DNA from: Candidatus Binataceae bacterium | Lineage (GTDB): Bacteria > Desulfobacterota > Binatia > Binatales > Binataceae | Assembly: GCA_035650475.1 (NCBI GenBank) | Contig: DASRHP010000004.1 | Location: forward strand, 62,001 to 126,000 | Length of the DNA: 64,000 nucleotides | Reading direction: 5' to 3' | In this document: piece after piece, positions 20,879 to 29,797 of the stretch | Numbering within the stretch: position 1 is the first letter of the stretch | How the letters are laid out: each line of letters opens with the position of its first letter | Made by a program: the position numbers and the translations under genes | The notes under the pieces: model-generated | The model's database searches: none | What the model saw: the letters and a program-made list of their open reading frames with translations, nothing else | What the model was told of the DNA's origin: nothing

Positions 20879-22006
20879 ATGTTCAACGGCAGCAAGGTTA
20901 TCGACGCCGACGGGCACGTGATGGAGCCCAACGCGCTGTACGACGAGTATCTCGAAGCGCGCTTCAGGCCGGACCTCGAGGAGCTCAAGCGCGAGGCGGC
21001 CGCGCTGCCCTCGCAATTCTTCTTCGGCATCTTCCACCGTCTGAACACCGGCCGCCCGCTCGGGGTGATTAACCCCGAGCGGCCGCTGGTGCGTTCGGGA
21101 CGCAGGCCGCCGGGCGAGGCGCCCGATACGCGCGGCGGCTTCGACCCGCACGTCAGGATCAAAGACATGGCGCGCGAGGGAATCGACATTGCGGTGCTGT
21201 TCGCGACCGTGGTGTCCAGCTTCTGCGCGCTCAAGACGGTCGAATTCGAGCTCGCGATGATCCGCGCGTACCATCGATGGCTCAAGGAATACTGCGCGGC
21301 CTATCCGTCGCGGCTCAAGGGCGTCGCGGTGATGCCGATGCGCGCGCCCGCGCTCGCCGCCGAAGAAATCCGCCGCGTCGCCAAAGAGCCGTGGTGCGTC
21401 GGCATCTATCTCTCCGGCCATATCGAGGACAAGCTGCTCGACCATCCGACGCTCCATCCGATCTGGCAGGCCTGCCAGGACGAGGACCTGCCAGCCTGCT
21501 TCCACGGCGGCACCGCCCGCCCGCCCTACGGGCTTGGCACCTTCGAGATGACCAACAATCTTTTCCTTCAGCACTCGGCGACCAACCCGTTTGAAATGAT
21601 GCGCGCGATAGGCGCGCTGGTCGGCGGCGGCGTGCTCGACCTCTTCCCGCGCCTGCGCGTGGCGATTCTGGAGGCGGGCGTCGGATGGCTGCCGTACTGG
21701 ATGGAGCGGCTCGACGAGCACTACAAGTTGATGCCGGAGTATGTGCCGCTTCTGAAGCGCGCGCCCTCCGAGGCGCTCCGCTCGTCCCAGTTTTTCATCT
21801 CCTGCGATCCCGACGAGGAGACGCTGCCCTACGTCGCAAGCTTCGTCGGTGTGGACCATATCCTGTACGCTTCCGACTACCCACACTTCGACGGCCGCTT
21901 TCCCGACACCGTCCGGCTGACCGCGGGGCGCGCGGAATTCAGCGAGGCCGACCGCCGTAAGATCCTGTGGGACAACCCGCGCCGGCTGTACTCGCGAATT
22001 TCGTGA
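20879..22006 (+). CDS. Amidohydrolase-2 (ACMSD-like) metal-dependent hydrolase
   Basis: A 375-residue TIM-barrel amidohydrolase. It begins with VIDADGHVMEP (metal-binding Asp-x-His variant near residues 9-13), has CFHGG near 205 and ends with a metal-site ILYASDYPHFDG near 325. Family members hydrolyse or decarboxylate aromatic and cyclic acids. The ATG at 20879 has GAGG 8 bases upstream. Its stop overlaps the next MFS gene in a GTGA, so enzyme and transporter are coupled. A clear paralogue lies at 45288-46421, alone. Substrate unknown. Confidence 0.88.
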   Translation: MFNGSKVIDADGHVMEPNALYDEYLEARFRPDLEELKREAAALPSQFFFGIFHRLNTGRPLGVINPERPLVRSGRRPPGEAPDTRGGFDPHVRIKDMAREGIDIAVLFATVVSSFCALKTVEFELAMIRAYHRWLKEYCAAYPSRLKGVAVMPMRAPALAAEEIRRVAKEPWCVGIYLSGHIEDKLLDHPTLHPIWQACQDEDLPACFHGGTARPPYGLGTFEMTNNLFLQHSATNPFEMMRAIGALVGGGVLDLFPRLRVAILEAGVGWLPYWMERLDEHYKLMPEYVPLLKRAPSEALRSSQFFISCDPDEETLPYVASFVGVDHILYASDYPHFDGRFPDTVRLTAGRAEFSEADRRKILWDNPRRLYSRIS

Positions 22007-23262
22007 GCCCGGGCGCGCCGCTGCGACCCGACCTCGTGGATAGGACCGCACGCCTCGTCGCCGGCACGCTGGCCGCCGAAGTCTGCGCGATGGCGGGGTA
22101 TGCACCGTTCGCCTCACTGCTGGTTGAGCTTTCGCGCCTGTGGCGGCTCGATCCGGCGCATGCCGGATGGATCAGCAGCGCCTACCTTATCGGCTATGCG
22201 CTCGCGGTGCCGATGCTGGTCGGGATGACCGACCGCGTCGACGCGCGTGCGATCTACGTGGCGGGGTCGGCGCTTGGCGTGATCGGCGGCGCTGGCTTCG
22301 CCTGGTTCGCGCACGGCTTCTTCAGCGCCTTTATCTTCCGTGCGATCGCCGGAATGGCGCTGGCGGGGACGTACATGCCGGGCCTGCGGATTCTGACCGA
22401 ACGCCTTGCGCCGCGTGCGCGCATCCGTTCGGTGCCATATTACACCGCGATGTTCGGAGTGGGTGCGAGCCTGTCGTTCTGGATAAGCGGATGGGCGGCG
22501 CAGCGCTGCGGATGGTCGGGTGCGTTCTGGGCGGGCGCAATCGGGTCGGCTGCTGCCGGCGCGCTCGTTCTCCTCGGGACCGTCGCGATTCCGCGCGCGC
22601 CCGACCTCGATGGCGCGCCGGCCGCCGCGCGCCATCCCCTCGACTTCCGCCCGGTGCTCCGCAATCGCGCCGCGCTCGCCTACGTTCTTGCCTATGGCGG
22701 CCATTCACTGGAACTGTTCGGCTTCCGGGCGTGGCTGCCCGCCTACCTGCTGTTCGCATGGACGCGGCTTGGCAACGGACCACCGGGCTCGAGGATCACC
22801 GATTGGGCGATGGTGATCACGGTGACCAGCCTTCCCGCGAGCATCATCGGCGCGGAGGTGGCGATGCGTCGGTCGCGCAGCCGTCTGATCCGGTTGGTTG
22901 CCGGGGCGAGCGCGCTCATCGGTCTTTGCACCGTGGTTGTCGGACGGCTCTCTTTTGCAGCGGCGGTCACAGCGCTGTTCGCCTACGCAGCGGCAATTTC
23001 GGCCGATTCCGGCGCACTTACGGCGGGTGCGGTTGCGGTCGCCCGACCCGGCGAGCAGGGTGCGACGCTGGCCGTCTACTCGCTGGTCGGATTCGTCGGT
23101 GGCGCGCTCGGGCCGCTGGGCGCGGGAGTTGCGCTTGGCCTGGGCGGCGGGCTGTCGGCGCTGACCGCGTGGTATTTGGCGTTCGCCGCCGTCGCGGGGG
23201 GCTCAATTGTAGCGGCGGTGGCAATTTCCTTCGCTCCGCTCACGAGTTCGGTTTCGGCCTAG
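22003..23262 (+). CDS. MFS transporter
   Basis: A 419-residue major facilitator with 12 hydrophobic segments. ISSAYLIGYALAVPMLVGMTDR near residue 50 corresponds to the segment 2 to loop 2-3 region. The GTG at 22003 overlaps the amidohydrolase stop (GTGA), which makes this start better than the GTG further up. The coupling suggests uptake of the compound processed by the amidohydrolase; specificity is not readable. Confidence 0.82.
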   Translation: MSPGAPLRPDLVDRTARLVAGTLAAEVCAMAGYAPFASLLVELSRLWRLDPAHAGWISSAYLIGYALAVPMLVGMTDRVDARAIYVAGSALGVIGGAGFAWFAHGFFSAFIFRAIAGMALAGTYMPGLRILTERLAPRARIRSVPYYTAMFGVGASLSFWISGWAAQRCGWSGAFWAGAIGSAAAGALVLLGTVAIPRAPDLDGAPAAARHPLDFRPVLRNRAALAYVLAYGGHSLELFGFRAWLPAYLLFAWTRLGNGPPGSRITDWAMVITVTSLPASIIGAEVAMRRSRSRLIRLVAGASALIGLCTVVVGRLSFAAAVTALFAYAAAISADSGALTAGAVAVARPGEQGATLAVYSLVGFVGGALGPLGAGVALGLGGGLSALTAWYLAFAAVAGGSIVAAVAISFAPLTSSVSA

Positions 23263-23291
23263 CGCCGGTGGGCTGCCATGCCTCCGCCCTT

Positions 23292-24671
23292 TCACTGGCG
23301 CGGCGGGATGCGCGCGATGCGGTAAGCCGGATGGTCGGGCAACAGGCGCCGCTGGCCGGCTCCGAACAGATGCTCGCGCAGGGTCTTCCCCTCGTAACTC
23401 GTGCGCAGGCGCCCGCGGCGGTGCAGCTCCGGAACCACCAGGTCGATGAATTCGGCGAAGCTGCCCGGTTGGTAGATCGGCACCAGGTTGAGGCCGTCGA
23501 TGCCGGTTTCGTCCACCCACCGCTCGACCTCGTCGGCGACGCGTATCGGATCGCCCACGACGAGCGGAATCAGGCTCGCCAGCTTCATCTCCTCGCGTGC
23601 GTCGGCCAGCGTGAGCATCCGTCCCGGATAGGCGGCGGAGAACCATCGCGCCGCCGCCTTGATCCCCTCCGATGGGAAGCGGTCGAGCGGCTCGTCGTCG
23701 CGGAACTGCGCAAGGTCGATGCCGGTCCATCCGCCGAACAGCGCAAAGGCGCCGTCGGGACTGGCGTACGAGCGCAGGCGACTCTCCTTCAGCCGGGCCT
23801 CCTCGTCGGTCTCGGCGACCACCACGGCGAGGCCGAGCAGGAGCTTGACGTGATCGGGGTCGCGGCCTTCGGCGCGGATGGCGCTGCGAATACGCGCGAC
23901 GCGCACGCGCGCGGCCTCGATGGTCGGATAGGTGACGAAGAGCGCCTCGCCGTGGCGCGCGCCGAAGGCGATGCCGCGGCCGGACTGTCCGGCCTGGAGC
24001 AGCAGCGGCGTGCGCTGCGGCGACGGCTCGCACATATGCGGCCCGGCGACTTCGAAGTATTTGCCCTTATGGTTGATCGCGCGGACGCGGGCGGGGTCGG
24101 TGTGTATGTCCCGCGTGGAGTCGCGTACCACTGCGTCTTCCTCCCAGCTTGCCTCCCACAGCTTGTACACGACCTCCATGTATTCCTCGGCACGCTCGTA
24201 GCGCCGGTCGTGCGGCAGCATCTCGCCCATCCCGTTGCGGCAGGCGCTGGCGAGGTACGAGGTCACGATGTTCCAGCCGACCCGCCCTTCGGTGAAATGA
24301 TCGAGCGACGAGAAGAGTTTGGCGGTATGGAATGGCGGGTAGTAGGAGGTGCTGTAGGTCGAGATGAAGCCGAGATGGCGCGTCGCCTGCGCCATCGCGG
24401 GGAACAGCACCGTCGGATCGTTGCCCGGAAACTGCACCGCGTGGCGAATCCCGGCCTCGGCGCTCCCGCGATAGACGTCGTAGGCGCCGTGGACGTCGGC
24501 GAAAAACAGCGAATCGAAGCCGCCCGACTCGAGCAGGCGTGCAAGTTCGACCCAGAACCGCGTCGAGGTGTACCCCTGCGAGGTGCGGTCGCGCGGGTTG
24601 CGGAACTGGCCGAAGGACTGAAGCGCGGCCGCGCACTGGTTGAAGGCGTTGAGATGGATTAGCTTCTTCAT
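23292..24671 (-). CDS. NtaA/SnaA/DszA-family FMN-dependent monooxygenase
   Basis: A 459-residue luciferase-like monooxygenase of the two-component NtaA/SnaA/DszA group, which oxidises substrates such as nitrilotriacetate or dibenzothiophene sulfone using FMNH2 from a separate reductase. Diagnostic segments are FWVELARLLESGGFDSLFFAD (near 40), TSYYPPFHTAKLFSSLDH (near 108), EGRVGWNIVTS and PLLLQAGQSGRG. Start MKKLIHLNAFNQ at 24671 is typical of the family. No flavin reductase gene is adjacent. It converges on the MFS gene 29 bases away and is divergent from alaS. Confidence 0.9.
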   Translation of the reverse strand: MKKLIHLNAFNQCAAALQSFGQFRNPRDRTSQGYTSTRFWVELARLLESGGFDSLFFADVHGAYDVYRGSAEAGIRHAVQFPGNDPTVLFPAMAQATRHLGFISTYSTSYYPPFHTAKLFSSLDHFTEGRVGWNIVTSYLASACRNGMGEMLPHDRRYERAEEYMEVVYKLWEASWEEDAVVRDSTRDIHTDPARVRAINHKGKYFEVAGPHMCEPSPQRTPLLLQAGQSGRGIAFGARHGEALFVTYPTIEAARVRVARIRSAIRAEGRDPDHVKLLLGLAVVVAETDEEARLKESRLRSYASPDGAFALFGGWTGIDLAQFRDDEPLDRFPSEGIKAAARWFSAAYPGRMLTLADAREEMKLASLIPLVVGDPIRVADEVERWVDETGIDGLNLVPIYQPGSFAEFIDLVVPELHRRGRLRTSYEGKTLREHLFGAGQRRLLPDHPAYRIARIPPRQ

Positions 24672-24759
24672 CGCGACGAGTTTTACTCCGCCCCGCGCAC
24701 GCGCTATAGGCGTGGGGCCGATGCGCGGCGCGCCGCGCCTGCGCTAAAATAATACCGAC

Positions 24760-27435
24760 ATGCGCTGGACAATCGACAAAGTGCGCCAGTCGTTCCTTGA
24801 TTTTTTCCGGGAGCGCGGCCATCAGATCGTGCCCTCGGCGCCGCTGGTGCCCAAGGGCGACCCGACCCTGCTGTTCACCAACGCCGGGATGGTGCAGTTC
24901 AAGGACTATTTCCTCGGCATCCGCACGCCCGCCTCGACGCGCGTCGCCGATTGCCAGAAGTGCCTGCGGATTTCCGGCAAGCATAACGACCTCGAAGCCG
25001 TCGGCCGCGACTCCTATCATCACACTTTTTTTGAGATGCTCGGCAACTGGTCGTTTGGCGACTATTACAAGCGCGAGGCGATCGAGTTCCACTGGAAACT
25101 GATAACCGAGGTCTGGGGCATTCCCGCCGAGCGCCTGTGGGCGACGGTCTATAAGGACGACGACGAGGCCGAGCAGGCTTGGCTGGACCACGGCTTTCTG
25201 CCGCGCGCGCGAATCCTGCGTTTCGGCGAGAAGGACAATTTCTGGGAGATGGGCGAGACCGGGCCGTGCGGCCCGTGCTCGGAGATCCATATCGACCGCG
25301 GCGCGGCGGCGGCAAAGGACTGCACGCATCCGGGGACGGAGTGCGCGGTCAACGTTGACGGATGCTCGCGCTACATCGAGTTGGCCAACCTGGTTTTCAT
25401 CCAGTACAACCGCGACGCGGCGGGCAAGCTGACGCCGCTGCCGATGAAGCATGTCGATACCGGCACCGGCCTGGAGCGGGTGACGGCAGTGTTGCAGAGT
25501 CTCGAAACCGGCAAGGTGCTGGGCAATTACGACATCGATTTGTTCCAGCAGATAATCGCCAGCATCGACGACGTTGTGGGGCGCATAGGCGACCATTTCA
25601 TCTACGGGCGAGATGGCCTGGCCTCGCAAGCAGTTGGCACGTCTTTCCGCGCGATCGCCGATCACGCGCGTGCTATCGCCTTTCTGGTTGCCGAGGGCCT
25701 GAGACCCGGCAACACCGAGCGCGAGTATGTGTTGCGGCGCCTGATACGGCGGGCCGCAACGCACGGCAGATACCTGGGAATTAAAGCCCCATTCCTTGCG
25801 GAGATTGAGCGGTCTGTTATCAAAGGTATGGGAGAAGCATATCCCGAGCTAGAGGCTCAGCCCATCTGTGACGTAGTCACGGACGAGGAGGGGAGGTTTG
25901 GCGAGACGCTCGACCGCGGGCTCGAATTGCTCCATCCCGAGCTTCGTAGGCTGTACGTTTCGAGGCAACGAACGCTGTCAGGAGACCTCGCCTTCAAGCT
26001 GTACGACACATACGGATTTCCCCTTGATCTCACGCAAGACATCGCGCGCCGTTTCCTTGGTGACTGGCCGATCGAAGTAGATGTCGCCGAGTTCAATCGC
26101 CTGATGGCGGAGCAGCGCGAGCGGGCGCGTGCCGCGCGCAAGGAAGAGGCCGGCGCGCCCGCGATCAAGCTCGAAGCGGGCGCAACTTCGCGCTTCGTCG
26201 GACACCATCGCTACGAGGCCGAGTCCGAAGTGATTGCGGCCCACCGCGAGGGCGACGGCCGCATCATCCTGGTTACCGCCGAGACGCCCTTCTATCCCGA
26301 GGGCGGCGGCCAGATCGGCGATCGGGGCGTGATCGAGACCGCCGACGGCACAATCCTGGAAGTCCTCGACACGCGCAAGGGCGACGGCGTCATCCTCCAT
26401 ATCGGACGGCTCATCCGCGGTGAGCCGGGCGAGTTCGAACGCGGGCGGCGGGTGCACCTCAGCGTAGATCGCACTCGGCGCGACGCCGCGATGCTCAACC
26501 ATTCGGCGACCCATATCCTGCACTACGCGCTGCGCGACGTCCTTGGCCCCGGGGTCCATCAGGCGGGCTCGCTGGTCGCGCCCGACCGCCTGCGCTTCGA
26601 CTTCAGCCATAGCGGCCCGGTGGGTGAGGGCGACCTCTCGACGATCGAGGAGGAGGTCAACGCGCGCATCCGCGAGAACGCCGAGGTTACGACCGAAGAG
26701 ATGGCCTACGACGAAGCGATCAAGGCTGGTGCGCTCGCGTTTTTCGGCGACAAGTACGGCGACCGTGTGCGCGTGGTGCGGATGGGTGACTTCTCGGTCG
26801 AGCTGTGCGGGGGCACCCACGTCTCGCGCACCGGCGACATCGGATTCTTCAAGCTCGAGGCTGAATCGGGGGTCGCCGCCGGCGTGCGCCGAATCGAGGC
26901 GGTGACGGGACAAGGTGCGCTGGAGACGATTCGCCGCCGCGAGCGCATCCTCGCCGAGCTGGGCTCCCATCTAGGGGCGCGCGAGGAAGCGGTGCTCGAG
27001 CGCCTGGAACGGCTGCTCGCACGCGAGAAAGAGCTGGAGAAGAAGCTCCGCGCGCTCGAACAAAAACTCGTCGCCGGCGACGGCGGGGCCGGCGCGGGGG
27101 CCGAGCAGGTACGCGAAGTCGGCGGAGTCAAGGTCGTGACTCGCCGGGTCGAGGGCGTGGACGCGCGTGCGCTGCGCGAGATGGCCGACCGCTTGCGTCA
27201 GAAGCATCGCTCGGCCGTGGTTGCGCTAGGCGCGGTCGCGGATAGTAAAGTCGCGCTGCTGGTTGCGGTCACGCCCGACCTTACCGCGCGGATCAAGGCC
27301 GGTGACATAGTCCGCCAGATCGCGCCGATGGTCGGCGGGTCGGGCGGCGGGCGGCCAGACTTTGCCCAGGCCGGCGGGCGCGATCCCTCGGGACTCGACG
27401 CCGCGCTGGAGCGGGTCGCCGCGCTCGTCGGATGA
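24760..27435 (+). CDS. alaS: Alanyl-tRNA synthetase
   Basis: An 891-residue class II synthetase. Aminoacylation core: MRWTIDKVRQSFLDFF start, LFTNAGMVQFKDYF, RISGKHNDLEAVG. Editing domain: HSATHILHYALR (metal-binding His pair) and CGGTHVSRTGDIG. C-Ala domain: Gly/Ser-rich GGSGGGRPDFAQAGG. Length is normal and all parts are present. Codon use changes sharply between about 25590 and 26105: many A/T-ending codons and AGA/AGG arginines, against almost uniform G/C-ending codons on both sides. The protein remains intact, which suggests a recombined patch (see findings). Confidence 0.97.
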   Translation: MRWTIDKVRQSFLDFFRERGHQIVPSAPLVPKGDPTLLFTNAGMVQFKDYFLGIRTPASTRVADCQKCLRISGKHNDLEAVGRDSYHHTFFEMLGNWSFGDYYKREAIEFHWKLITEVWGIPAERLWATVYKDDDEAEQAWLDHGFLPRARILRFGEKDNFWEMGETGPCGPCSEIHIDRGAAAAKDCTHPGTECAVNVDGCSRYIELANLVFIQYNRDAAGKLTPLPMKHVDTGTGLERVTAVLQSLETGKVLGNYDIDLFQQIIASIDDVVGRIGDHFIYGRDGLASQAVGTSFRAIADHARAIAFLVAEGLRPGNTEREYVLRRLIRRAATHGRYLGIKAPFLAEIERSVIKGMGEAYPELEAQPICDVVTDEEGRFGETLDRGLELLHPELRRLYVSRQRTLSGDLAFKLYDTYGFPLDLTQDIARRFLGDWPIEVDVAEFNRLMAEQRERARAARKEEAGAPAIKLEAGATSRFVGHHRYEAESEVIAAHREGDGRIILVTAETPFYPEGGGQIGDRGVIETADGTILEVLDTRKGDGVILHIGRLIRGEPGEFERGRRVHLSVDRTRRDAAMLNHSATHILHYALRDVLGPGVHQAGSLVAPDRLRFDFSHSGPVGEGDLSTIEEEVNARIRENAEVTTEEMAYDEAIKAGALAFFGDKYGDRVRVVRMGDFSVELCGGTHVSRTGDIGFFKLEAESGVAAGVRRIEAVTGQGALETIRRRERILAELGSHLGAREEAVLERLERLLAREKELEKKLRALEQKLVAGDGGAGAGAEQVREVGGVKVVTRRVEGVDARALREMADRLRQKHRSAVVALGAVADSKVALLVAVTPDLTARIKAGDIVRQIAPMVGGSGGGRPDFAQAGGRDPSGLDAALERVAALVG

Positions 27436-27569
27436 TCGTTCGGCCGCCGGGGGAGTTATTGCTATCGACGATACGTCGAAGTGCCCTTTAAATGAGGGCG
27501 CGAAACGCGCTACGATCGTGGTGAACGCGGTGGACTGCGGTCCGCATCGAGACGAGGCTTAGCGCAGCC

Positions 27570-28586
<1,017 letters not shown>

Positions 28587-28589
28587 ACC

Positions 28590-29243
28590 GTGGTGATCGC
28601 GCTGCGATCCGAGGCCGGGCGCGGACGGCGCTACGCGGCGCGGCTGCGCGCCGACGCGCGCCGGCTGCTGGCGGCGTGCGGGCTGGGGGCGTGCGAGCTG
28701 TCGGTGGTGATCGCGGGCGACGAGTTCGTGCGCGCGCTCAATCGCGATTTTCGGGGCAAGGATCGAGCGACCGACGTGCTGTCGTTCTCGCTGCTGGAGG
28801 AGGCGGTCGAACCCGCGCAGCGCGCGGCGACGCCGCGCGCCGCGCGGGTTGGAGACGCGGGTGACGGTGCGGCGGGCGTGGGGCGCGGCGTCTGCCGGGC
28901 CCCACGCCCGCCCGGGCGTCTGCCGGCCGGGGCGCAAGCCGGCATGCTTACGCCCCGGCCGGGGATGCTGCTTGGCGACGTCGTCATCTCCGCCGACACT
29001 GCCGAGCGCCAGGCGCGCCGCCTCGGCGTCGAGGTGGCCGCGCGAATGCGCGCGCTGCTGGTGCACGGCGTGCTCCATCTGCTCGGCTACGACCACGAAC
29101 GCTCGCCGGCCGAGGCGCGGCGGATGTTCGCGCGCGAGCGCGAACTGGCCGCCACGCTGGCCGGGGCTGTGGGCGGGGCGGCGGCGCGCGCTCGCGGGTG
29201 CCGCCGTCCAGCCCACGGCGCCGGCCGGAGGCGCTCGCGATGA
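28590..29243 (+). CDS. ybeY: Endoribonuclease YbeY, with internal palindromic insertion
   Basis: YbeY is a zinc-dependent endoribonuclease in rRNA maturation and ribosome quality control. The zinc motif HGVLHLLGYDH is at 159-169, and the N-terminal RGKDRATDVLSF and LLGDVVIS strands are conserved. The protein is 217 residues, against about 150 for the family. About 54 extra residues (roughly 72-125), rich in Ala, Arg, Gly and Pro, sit between the two conserved strands, and the C-terminus has a further Arg/Ala-rich tail. The extra DNA contains two strong inverted repeats. GTG start at 28590 directly after phoH; the stop overlaps the next gene's ATG (ATGA). Confidence 0.88.
   Translation: MVIALRSEAGRGRRYAARLRADARRLLAACGLGACELSVVIAGDEFVRALNRDFRGKDRATDVLSFSLLEEAVEPAQRAATPRAARVGDAGDGAAGVGRGVCRAPRPPGRLPAGAQAGMLTPRPGMLLGDVVISADTAERQARRLGVEVAARMRALLVHGVLHLLGYDHERSPAEARRMFARERELAATLAGAVGGAAARARGCRRPAHGAGRRRSR
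28871..28912 (+). repeat. Inverted repeat 1 in ybeY insertion (14-bp arms)
   Basis: Perfect 14-base arms GGCGGGCGTGGGGC (28871-28884) and its complement (28899-28912) around a 14-base loop. It codes in frame for part of the non-conserved ybeY insertion. An 11-base direct repeat, GCGTCTGCCGG, at 28888-28898 and 28916-28926 links it to the second inverted repeat. Confidence 0.75.
28923..28962 (+). repeat. Inverted repeat 2 in ybeY insertion (12-bp arms)
   Basis: Perfect 12-base arms CCGGCCGGGGCG (28923-28934) and its complement (28951-28962) with a 16-base loop, 10 bases after the first inverted repeat and still in the ybeY reading frame. Together they look like a small palindromic element inserted without breaking the frame. 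Confidence 0.75.
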
Positions 29244-29797
29244 CCGCGCGGCGGCGCTTCCCAACTCTGACCGGCGCCGCGATGCTCACCCATTTCACCC
29301 GCGCCGCGCGCACCGATTCGGCGCTCGACAACCTGGTGACGATCCTGCGCGAGGGCGCGGTGCGGAGCTCGACCCGGATGGTGCGCGGTGAGCGGGCGGT
29401 GGTGTGCCTGTTCGACGTTGCGCTGGGTGATCTCCGGATTCTCCTTGATCGGCGCAACCGGCGCCGCTATCAGCCCTTCGGAATCGCGGTCGATAAACGG
29501 TATGCTTTCCGGATGGGAGCGCGGCCGGTCATCTACATGCCGTGGCGCGAGGCCGAGCGCCTGCTGGCGCCGGCTGAGCGATGGCGTGTGGTCGCGCTCG
29601 ACCTCGAACGCAATCCGCCGGTCGATTGGAGCTTCGAGCGCGAATGGCGAATCGCCGGCGACCTCGTCCTGCCCAATAAGGGGGCGGTGGCGCTGGTCGA
29701 GAACTGGCGCGACGCCGACGAAATCTACGACCGGTTCCAGGGCCAGCCGCCATGCGCCGGAGTGATACCGCTGAACGAAATTTTCGGGCGTTCTTGA
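29240..29797 (+). CDS. Conserved-looking hypothetical protein
   Basis: A 185-residue soluble protein. From residue 15 it reads MLTHFTRAAR, then ALDNLVTILREGAVR near 30, PFGIAVDKRYAF near 80, RPVIYMPWREAERLL near 95, DWSFEREWRI near 135 and GVIPLNEIF at the end. The HFT opening, a glutamate in an EREWR context and the overall length recall proteins of the DUF2971/ART-like type, but I cannot assign a family. The ATG at 29240 overlaps the ybeY stop (ATGA), and the lnt ATG lies inside this gene, so it belongs to the phoH-ybeY-lnt operon. Confidence 0.65.
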   Translation: MTARRRFPTLTGAAMLTHFTRAARTDSALDNLVTILREGAVRSSTRMVRGERAVVCLFDVALGDLRILLDRRNRRRYQPFGIAVDKRYAFRMGARPVIYMPWREAERLLAPAERWRVVALDLERNPPVDWSFEREWRIAGDLVLPNKGAVALVENWRDADEIYDRFQGQPPCAGVIPLNEIFGRS

